Positions 57,621 through 64,000 of a DNA stretch of 64,000 nt are shown one piece after another; position 1 is the stretch's first letter; every line of letters begins with the position of its first letter. This DNA comes from SCUS01 sp966211675 (GTDB lineage: Bacteria > Myxococcota_A > Polyangia > Polyangiales > Ga0077539), in the NCBI GenBank assembly GCA_966211675.1, contig CBIHPK010000013.1:15403-79402 (forward strand), written 5' to 3'. The notes under the pieces were generated by a model, which worked only from the letters and a program-made list of their open reading frames with translations, was not told the DNA's origin and searched no databases. The translations under genes were made by a program, and so were the position numbers.

Positions 57621-58850
57621 ATGAGCTCCCTGGACCTCCGTGATCGCTATGCCCGCTCGCGCGCCCTCTTCGAGCGCGCGCGGCACGTCATCCCCGGCGG
57701 CATCCACCTCTCGGGTCGGCCGCTGGTCGACCCGGACACGACGCCCATGTACTTCGAGCGCGCCAGGGGCTGCCGCATCTGGGACGTCGACGGCCACGAG
57801 TACGTCGACTACCTCATGGCCTTCGGTCCGTACCTGCTCGGCTACGCCCACGAGGACGTCGACCGCGCCGCCGAGGAGCAGGGCCGCCAGGGGCGGCTGC
57901 TGTCGATGAACCACCCGGTGCACGTGCGGTACATCGAGGCCCTGGTGAGGCGCTTCCCCGGCGCCGAGATGGGGGTGTTCTTCCGAACGGGCTCCGAGGC
58001 CACCACCGCGGCGCTGCGCATCGCGAGGCGCGCCACCGGGCGGCGAAAGGTCGCGCGCTGCGGCTACCACGGCTGGCACGACTGGTGTCTCCCCACGGAG
58101 GACTTCGTCCCGGCGGGGCTCGACGCGCAGGTGCCGGAGTTTCGCGCGAGCGAGCCCGCCTCCCTCGAGGCCGTGCTGGCCGCCAGCCCCGGCGAGGTGG
58201 CCGCGGTCATCGTCGCGCCGGAGATGGTGCTCCCGCATGACCCGGCGGTGTTCCACGAGCTGCTGCGCATCGCGCACGCGCACGGGGCGGTCTTCATCAT
58301 GGACGAGGTGAAGACCGCGCTGCGCATCGCGCCCGGCTCGGTGTCCGCGCGCGTGGGCCTCACCCCGGACCTGCTCACCGTGAGCAAGGCCCTCGGCAAC
58401 GGCTGGCCCGCCGCGGCGGTCGTGGGGCGGCGCGACGTGATGGCCCACGGCGACGGGATGCACTACTCGGCCACCTTCCACGGCGACACGGCGGCCATGG
58501 CGGCGGCCCTCGCCACGCTGGAGATCGTCGATCGCACGCGCGCGGCCGAGCACGTCGAGCGCCTCGGCGCGCGGCTCATCGCGGGACTCCAGCAGATCGC
58601 CGACGCGCACCGGGTGCCCGCCGAGGCCTACGGCGAGCCGCTCCCGGCGATGCCCTTCTTCCGCTTCACCGACGAGTCCCCCGAGCGACGCGCGGCGGCC
58701 ACGCGGACCTTCTACCGGGAGGTGCTCGCCCGCGGCGTGCTGCTCCACCCGAGGCACATGTGGTTCGTGAGCCTCGCGCACACCGAGGCGGACATCGCTC
58801 GCACGCTCGAAGTGGCCGACGAGGCCATGTCCGTAGTGGGCAGCACGTGA
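57621..58850 (+). CDS. Class III (GSA-AM-like) aminotransferase
   Basis: 409 residues. GGGAGGG at 57610-57616 is a strong ribosome-binding site. The fold is PLP type I: FFRTGSEATTAALRIAR near 117-133, YHGWHDWC near 147, DEVKTALR near 231 and the PLP Lys in VSKALGNGWP (about K256). It resembles glutamate-1-semialdehyde 2,1-aminomutase but lies beside sugar genes, so an amino-sugar or other amine substrate is plausible. The true substrate is unknown. Confidence 0.87.
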   Translation: MSSLDLRDRYARSRALFERARHVIPGGIHLSGRPLVDPDTTPMYFERARGCRIWDVDGHEYVDYLMAFGPYLLGYAHEDVDRAAEEQGRQGRLLSMNHPVHVRYIEALVRRFPGAEMGVFFRTGSEATTAALRIARRATGRRKVARCGYHGWHDWCLPTEDFVPAGLDAQVPEFRASEPASLEAVLAASPGEVAAVIVAPEMVLPHDPAVFHELLRIAHAHGAVFIMDEVKTALRIAPGSVSARVGLTPDLLTVSKALGNGWPAAAVVGRRDVMAHGDGMHYSATFHGDTAAMAAALATLEIVDRTRAAEHVERLGARLIAGLQQIADAHRVPAEAYGEPLPAMPFFRFTDESPERRAAATRTFYREVLARGVLLHPRHMWFVSLAHTEADIARTLEVADEAMSVVGST

Positions 58851-58991
58851 GACTTGTTGTCACGGTTGTGGCGTGATCGGGGCACTGCGGGAGCCGCTTC
58901 AGGGGCGACGGCGAGATTCTTCTACGTGGCACTGTGATTGCTGGTTGGCGCGGTTGCATCGACTGGCCTCACCTGAAAGGGGAACCACCAC

Positions 58992-60191
58992 ATGAATCGA
59001 GAGTCCGATGTGCTTTGTCTTTCTCATCTTCGTTGGGGATTCGTCTACCAGCGTCCCAATCACCTGATGGCCCGGGCTGCGCGCGAGCGCCGGGTCTTCT
59101 TCTTTGAAGAGCCCGTGGTCGGGCGTGGACCCTCGCGGCTCGAGGTGAACCAGGTCGCGAGCGGCCTCCATGTCTGCACTCCGCACCTCCCGGAGGGGAT
59201 CAGCGACCATGAGGGCGAGTCGATCCAGCGCTCGCTGCTGGCGGAGATGGCGAGAGGGCGGGGCATCGAGCGGCCCATCGTCTGGTCGTACACGCCGATG
59301 GCGCTGCCGCTCACGGACGTGATCGAGCCGGCGCTGGTGGTCTATGACTGCATGGATGAGTTGTCCGCATTCCGTGGCGCCCATCCGGAGCTCGTCGCGC
59401 GCGAGCGAAAGCTCTTCAGCAAGGCCGACCTGGTGTTCACCGGTGGGCAGAGCATCTATGAGGCGAAGCGCGCCCATCACCGCGCGGTGCACGCGTTTCC
59501 GAGCAGCGTCGACGCCGTGCACTTCGTGCGCGCACGGGTCGCCCAGTCGGAGCCCGCGGACCAGCGGGAGATCCCCCGGCCGCGCGTCGGCTACTTCGGG
59601 GTCATCGACGAGCGGCTCGACCTGGACCTCCTCGCGTCGCTGGCCGACGCGCGCCCCAACTACCAATTCGTGATGATCGGGCCGGTGGTGAAGATCGAAG
59701 AGTCCTCGCTCCCCCGCCGCCCCAACATCCATTACCTTGGAGGGAAGAAGTACGAAGAGCTCCCGGAGTACCTCGGGGGCTGGGACGTCGCGATGATGCC
59801 CTTTGCCCTCAACGAGGCGACGAGGTTCATCAGCCCGACCAAGACCCTGGAGTACCTGGCCGCCGGGCGGCCGGTGGTGTCCACGGCGATCCGCGACGTG
59901 GTGCGCCCCTACGGCGAGGCGCAGGTCGTTCGCATCGCGGACGGGCCAGGCTTCCCCGCGGCGATCGACGCGGCGCTGCGCACCGACCGGCGCGCCCACC
60001 ACGCCACCTGCGACGCCGTCGTCGCGCAGACCTCATGGGACAAGACCTGGCGCTCCATGTCACGGCTCATCGAAGACGCCATCCGCGACCGCTCGCATCA
60101 ACACCCCTCCCGCGCCGCCTCTTCGCACAACGCCTCTCCGGTCAACCCCTCCGCGTCGGTGGAAGGAGGCGATCGATGTTCGACCACCTGA
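58992..60191 (+). CDS. GT4-like glycosyltransferase of the glycan cluster
   Basis: 399 residues. RWGFVYQRPNHLMARAAR near residues 14-31 is a common start of this subfamily. VGYFGVIDERLDLDLL near 197 and the E-rich C-terminal site region TKTLEYLAAGRPVVS near 290 match GT4 transferases. Its gene overlaps that of UDP-galactopyranose mutase by 16 bp, so the donor could be UDP-Galf or a related sugar; this is inferred from context. Confidence 0.85.
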   Translation: MNRESDVLCLSHLRWGFVYQRPNHLMARAARERRVFFFEEPVVGRGPSRLEVNQVASGLHVCTPHLPEGISDHEGESIQRSLLAEMARGRGIERPIVWSYTPMALPLTDVIEPALVVYDCMDELSAFRGAHPELVARERKLFSKADLVFTGGQSIYEAKRAHHRAVHAFPSSVDAVHFVRARVAQSEPADQREIPRPRVGYFGVIDERLDLDLLASLADARPNYQFVMIGPVVKIEESSLPRRPNIHYLGGKKYEELPEYLGGWDVAMMPFALNEATRFISPTKTLEYLAAGRPVVSTAIRDVVRPYGEAQVVRIADGPGFPAAIDAALRTDRRAHHATCDAVVAQTSWDKTWRSMSRLIEDAIRDRSHQHPSRAASSHNASPVNPSASVEGGDRCSTT

Positions 60192-61297
60192 TCGTCGGGG
60201 CCGGCTTCGCGGGCAGCGTCCTCGCCGAGCGGCTCGCCACGCAGCTCGGCCGGCGCGTGCTGCTCTGCGACAAGCGCCCTCACGTGGGCGGCAACGCCTA
60301 TGACCACTACGACGACCACGGGCTGCTGGTGCACCGGTACGGCCCGCACATCTTCCACACGTCGAGCCCGAAGGTCTTCCGATATCTCTCCGAGTTCACC
60401 GCGTGGCGCCCCTACGAGCACCGGGTGCTCGCCCGGGTCGACGACAAGCTCCTTCCCTTTCCCATCAACGTCGACACGGTCAACAAGCTCTACGGGCTGC
60501 ACATGACCCCGGAGGAGATGGAGGGCTACTTCGCTCGCATCGCCGAGCCGGTCGGGCACGCGCGCACCTCCGAGGAGGCCGTGGTGGGCAAGATCGGCCG
60601 CGACCTCTATGAGAAGTTCTTCCGGAACTACACCCGAAAGCAGTGGGGGCTCGACCCGTCGCAGCTCGACGCCTCGGTGGCCGCCCGCGTGCCGGCGCGC
60701 GCCAACCACGACGACCGGTACTTCACCGACGAGTTCCAGGCGATGCCGCTGCACGGGTACACTCGCATGTTCGAGCGCATGCTCGACCACAAGAACATCA
60801 CCATCGCGCTCAATGCCGACTACCGCGACGTGGTGCGCGAGGTCTCCTTCAAGGAGATGATCTACACGGGGCCGGTGGACTCGTTCTTCGACAACCGATA
60901 CGGCAAGCTGCCCTATCGCTCCATCGACTTCCGGTTCGAGACGCACGACACGGAGTTCTTCCAGCCCGCCGCGGTGGTGAACTACCCCAATGAGCACGCC
61001 TACACCCGGATCACCGAGTTCAAGTACCTGACCGGACAGGTGCACCGGAAGACCAGCGTCGTATACGAGTATCCGACCGCCGAGGGCGACCCCTACTACC
61101 CCGTTCCGCGACCGGAGAACGCCGAGCTCTATCGGCAGTACAAGGCCCTCGCCGACGCGACCCCGGACGTGCGCTTCGTCGGGCGCCTCGCGACCTATCG
61201 CTATTACAACATGGACCAGGTCGTGGGGCAGGCGCTCGCCGTGTTCGACCAGATCCGGGGCAGCGACGGGCGCCCCTCGGACGTGCGCGCGGCGTGA
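60176..61297 (+). CDS. glf: UDP-galactopyranose mutase
   Basis: 373 residues, standard length. It interconverts UDP-galactopyranose and UDP-galactofuranose with reduced FAD. The dinucleotide motif GAGFAGSVLAERL is at 8-20. VGGNAYDHYDDHGLLVHRYG near 38 (partial), FPINVDTVNKLYGL and FFRNYTRKQWGLDP are diagnostic. The ATG at 60176 lies inside the previous gene's end. It overlaps the next gene by GTGA. Confidence 0.97.
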   Translation: MFDHLIVGAGFAGSVLAERLATQLGRRVLLCDKRPHVGGNAYDHYDDHGLLVHRYGPHIFHTSSPKVFRYLSEFTAWRPYEHRVLARVDDKLLPFPINVDTVNKLYGLHMTPEEMEGYFARIAEPVGHARTSEEAVVGKIGRDLYEKFFRNYTRKQWGLDPSQLDASVAARVPARANHDDRYFTDEFQAMPLHGYTRMFERMLDHKNITIALNADYRDVVREVSFKEMIYTGPVDSFFDNRYGKLPYRSIDFRFETHDTEFFQPAAVVNYPNEHAYTRITEFKYLTGQVHRKTSVVYEYPTAEGDPYYPVPRPENAELYRQYKALADATPDVRFVGRLATYRYYNMDQVVGQALAVFDQIRGSDGRPSDVRAA

Positions 61298-63492
61298 CCG
61301 GAGGGGGGCGGGAGGCTTCGATGGATGATCCGGCCGGTCTCGAGCTGTGGGGCGGCGTGGAGTGCACCGTCAACCGCGTGGGCGACGAGTATTTCGACCA
61401 GCTCGAGCGCACCGGGCACGCCGCGCGCCTCGACGACCTCGACCGCATCGCCTCGCTGGGCGTCCGCGCCGTGCGCTACCCCGTGCTCTGGGAGCGCTGC
61501 GTCCCGTCCGGAACGGGCCCCGCGGACTTCCGCTGGGCCGACGCCCGGCTGGAGGGCCTGCGCGCCCGGGGGATCCGCGTGATCGTGGGCCTCGTGCACC
61601 ACGGGAGCGGACCGGCCGGCACCAGCCTGCTGGACGAGGGCTTCGTCGAGGGCCTCGCGGGCTTCGCGCGCGCCGTCGCCGAGCGGTACCCCTGGGTCGA
61701 GGACTTCACCCCGATCAACGAGCCGCTCACCACCGCTCGCTTCAGCGCCCTCTACGGGCACTGGTATCCGCACCGCCGGGACGCGACCTCCTTCGTGCGC
61801 GCGCTGCTCACCGAGACCCGCGCCACGGCGGCGGCGATGCGGGCCATCCGCGAGGTCTCGCCCCGCGCCCGCCTCGTGCAGACCGAGGACCTGGGGCGGG
61901 TCTTCTCGACGCCGCGCCTGCGCTACCAGGCGGACTTCGAGAACGAGCGCCGGTGGCTCAGCCTCGACCTGCTCCACGGCCGCGTCGACCGCGAGCACCC
62001 GCTCTTCGGATACCTGCTCCGCGCGGAGGCCGACGAGCGGGCCCTGCGCGCGCTCTGCGACGCGCCCTGCCCCGCCGACCTCATCGGCGTGAACTACTAC
62101 GTCACCAGCGACCGCTACCTCGACGAGCAGCACGCGCGCTACCCCGAGGGCTGCCGCGGCGGCAACGGGCGCGACCAGTACAGCGACGTCGAGGCCGTGC
62201 GGGCGCGGCCGGAGGGCATCGTCGGGCATCGCTCGCTGCTCCAGGAGGCGTGGGCCCGCTACGGGACGCCGCTGGCCATCACCGAGGCGCACCTCGGGTG
62301 CACGCCCGAGGAGCAGATCCGCTGGCTGGCCGAGGCCTGGGCGGGGGCCGCCGGGGCGAGGCGCGAGGGCGTCGACGTGCGCGCGGTGACCCTCTGGTCG
62401 ATCTTCGGGGCCTACGACTGGGACAGCCTCGTCACGCTCCGGCGGGGCCACTACGAGCCCGGGGCCTTCGACGTCCGAGGCCCCGTGCCGCAGCCCACGG
62501 CGCTCGCCACGGTGGCGCGGGAGCTCGCCGCGAGGGGCCGCTCCCGCCACCCGCTGCTGGCGCTGCCCGGCTGGTGGCGCCGCCCCGAGCGGATGCTCCA
62601 CGACGCCGTTCCGCCGCGCCGCCCGGCGCGCGACGGCGCCTCGCCCCGCCCCCGGCCGGTGCTCATCGCGGGCGGCGCGGGGGTGCTGGCGAGGGCCTTC
62701 GCGAGGGCCTGCGCCGAACGGGGGCTCGAGGCCTGCGCGCTCACCCGGGAGCAGTTCGACGTCGCCGACCCCGGCGCGGTCGCCCGCACGATGGACGAGC
62801 TCCGCCCGTGGCTGGTGATCAACGCCGCGGGCGACGTGCGCGCCGACGGCCCCGACCGCGGGCGGCGCGCCAACGTCGACGGCCCTCGCGTGCTCGCCCA
62901 GGCCTGCCAGTCGCGCGACGTGCGCCTCGTGACCTTCTCCTCGCCCTTCGTCTTCGACGGCCGCAAGGACAGCCCCTACGTGGAGACCGACCCCCTCGCG
63001 CCGAGCAGCGCCCTCGGCAGCCACCACGCGGACGCCGAGCGCCTCGTGGGCGCGCTCTGCCCCGGCACCCTCGTGGTGCGCGCGGGCGCCCTCTTCGGCC
63101 CCGGGGTGGGGCGCAGCACCCTCGCCCTCGCCCTCGACCGGCTGCGCCGGGGAGAGCGCGTGGCGGTGCCCGCCGGCTGCCGACTCTCGCCGACCTACGC
63201 GCCCGACCTCGCGCACGCCTGCCTCGACCTCGCGATCGCCGAGGCGTCGGGCGCGATCCACCTGACCAACGAGGCCGAGTCCATGAGCGTGGCCGCCTGG
63301 CTGGCCCGGCTCTGCGAGGCCCTCGGCGTCGACGCCTCGGGCATCGTGCCCCTCGACGGGGAGCCGGAGCTGCTGGGCGTGACCCTCCCCCGCCAGGCCT
63401 CCCTGGGGAGCCTCCGGGTCGCCCGGCTCTGCCCCCTCGACGGCGCCGTCGAGCGCTACGCCCGCGCGGCGCGCGACGAGGCGCGGGCCTGA
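61294..63492 (+). CDS. GH1 glycosidase-RmlD reductase fusion
   Basis: 732 residues from the GTG at 61294 (an ATG at 61321 is also in frame). Residues about 15-415 are a GH1 TIM barrel, with the acid/base Glu in TPINEPLTT (near 143) and the nucleophile Glu in ITEAHLG (near 331). Residues about 450-725 are an RmlD-like Rossmann domain: VLIAGGAGVLARAFA and LVINAAGDVRAD. The usual YxxxK active site is replaced by LGSHH (near 575), so reductase activity may be lost. Both domains fit surface-sugar metabolism, but the partner reaction is unclear. Confidence 0.87.
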   Translation: MTGGGREASMDDPAGLELWGGVECTVNRVGDEYFDQLERTGHAARLDDLDRIASLGVRAVRYPVLWERCVPSGTGPADFRWADARLEGLRARGIRVIVGLVHHGSGPAGTSLLDEGFVEGLAGFARAVAERYPWVEDFTPINEPLTTARFSALYGHWYPHRRDATSFVRALLTETRATAAAMRAIREVSPRARLVQTEDLGRVFSTPRLRYQADFENERRWLSLDLLHGRVDREHPLFGYLLRAEADERALRALCDAPCPADLIGVNYYVTSDRYLDEQHARYPEGCRGGNGRDQYSDVEAVRARPEGIVGHRSLLQEAWARYGTPLAITEAHLGCTPEEQIRWLAEAWAGAAGARREGVDVRAVTLWSIFGAYDWDSLVTLRRGHYEPGAFDVRGPVPQPTALATVARELAARGRSRHPLLALPGWWRRPERMLHDAVPPRRPARDGASPRPRPVLIAGGAGVLARAFARACAERGLEACALTREQFDVADPGAVARTMDELRPWLVINAAGDVRADGPDRGRRANVDGPRVLAQACQSRDVRLVTFSSPFVFDGRKDSPYVETDPLAPSSALGSHHADAERLVGALCPGTLVVRAGALFGPGVGRSTLALALDRLRRGERVAVPAGCRLSPTYAPDLAHACLDLAIAEASGAIHLTNEAESMSVAAWLARLCEALGVDASGIVPLDGEPELLGVTLPRQASLGSLRVARLCPLDGAVERYARAARDEARA

Positions 63493-63493
63493 C

Positions 63494-64000
63494 TCACGGC
63501 GGCGGCACCAGCACCCTCGCCTCGCCCCGGTGCCCGTGGCCGTACTTCGCCAGCACCGCCCGGCCCACGGCCGCTCCGTGGCCCTGCTTCGCCAGCACCA
63601 CGATGGCGCCGCCGAAGCCGCCGCCGGTGAGCCGCGCGCCGTAGACGCCGGGCTCCGCGCGGGCGAGCTGCACCAGCCGGTCGACCTCCGGGACCGACAC
63701 CTCGAAGTCGTCGCGCATCGAGGCGTGCGAGGCGTCGAAGAGCCGCCCGAGGCCCCCGAGGTCGCCCTGCTTCATGGCCGCCACCGCCCGAAGCACGCGG
63801 GCGTTCTCGGTCACCACGTGGCGGGCGCGGCGGTCGAGGGGCGGGGGCAATGCCGTCACCGCCGCCAGCTGGTCTTCGCCCACGTCGCGCAGCTCGCGCA
63901 CGCCGAGCCGGCGGGCGGCCTCCTCGCACTCCGCGCGGCGGGTGCGGTAGTCGCCGCTCACGTGGTCGTGCGCGACCCCGGAGTCGATCACCACCAGCTC
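63494..64000 (-). CDS. galK: Galactokinase, 5' end cut by window edge
   Basis: 168 residues of the C-terminal part; the start lies beyond 64000. The GHMP-kinase C-terminal motif ARLTGGGFGGAIVVL and the LFDASHASMRDDFEVSVPE segment are characteristic of GalK. The visible N-terminal edge, VIDSGVAHDHVSGDYRTRR, matches the family. It feeds galactose-1-phosphate into the Leloir route, in line with the nearby glf gene. It is convergent with the GH1-RmlD gene, sharing one base between stops. Confidence 0.9.
   Translation of the reverse strand, partial: ELVVIDSGVAHDHVSGDYRTRRAECEEAARRLGVRELRDVGEDQLAAVTALPPPLDRRARHVVTENARVLRAVAAMKQGDLGGLGRLFDASHASMRDDFEVSVPEVDRLVQLARAEPGVYGARLTGGGFGGAIVVLAKQGHGAAVGRAVLAKYGHGHRGEARVLVPPP

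Overview
The window is very GC-rich chromosomal DNA from a myxobacterium-like member of the former Deltaproteobacteria. The best evidence is two secreted proteins that end in a MYXO-CTERM-type anchor (Cys, hydrophobic helix, Arg cluster), many lipoproteins with Asp/Ala/Gly/Val-rich spacers, and a MoxR/DUF58/VWA cluster. No rRNA or tRNA gene was recognised. The exact genus cannot be set from the sequence alone; a Sandaracinus/Polyangia-like genome is my guess.

Host left flank (1-24469): a truncated GT4 glycosyltransferase, a Sua5/TsaC tRNA-modification enzyme, folD, a cell-wall amidase, a DsbA/FrnE-like oxidoreductase, then the glyoxylate shunt. The shunt is malate synthase and isocitrate lyase read divergently from a RamB/ScfR-type regulator. 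Next come a peptidoglycan carboxypeptidase-like protein, a heme-motif beta-propeller lipoprotein, an EamA transporter, and a tightly overlapping five-gene operon (DUF4175-like membrane protein with a collagen-like tract, MoxR ATPase, DUF58, BatA-like, VWA). A NIDO-domain protein follows, and its last codons are a phage attachment site.

Integrated element (24435-52424): a prophage-like element of about 28 kb bounded by perfect 33-bp direct repeats. It carries a tyrosine integrase next to attL and a replication module (DUF927-like ATPase, Toprim primase, VRR-NUC nuclease, SF2 helicase, J-domain protein). It also has a leftward early operon of small genes with 4-bp start/stop overlaps, an alpha-CTD-like protein, two rightward lipoprotein cargo genes, and a leftward tail module with a tape-measure protein. 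The right end has an RHH protein, an Xis-like HTH protein and an HGGxSTGP protein. I find no terminase, portal, capsid or lysis gene. Where they might be expected (47.5-49.0 kb) there is an unusual non-coding tract with a motif every 62-70 bp or so and a set of related palindromes.

Two points stand out. The 33-bp att core is read in two frames: the C-terminus of the host NIDO protein on the plus strand and part of the integrase on the minus strand. When the element is circular, the integrase frame runs through attP into the ORF now stranded at 52095-52391, so integration swaps 98 C-terminal residues for a single Trp. This resembles Myxococcus phage Mx8. The absence of head genes beside an intact-looking integrase, replication and tail set makes the element either a partly deleted prophage or an unusual satellite-like element.

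Host right flank (52464-64000): a glycine-zipper lipoprotein, a DUF2156 membrane-associated protein, an SDR dehydrogenase, a CBS-domain protein, a PAS histidine kinase, a class III aminotransferase, and a surface-glycan/galactose cluster (glycosyltransferase, UDP-galactopyranose mutase, GH1-RmlD fusion, truncated galactokinase).
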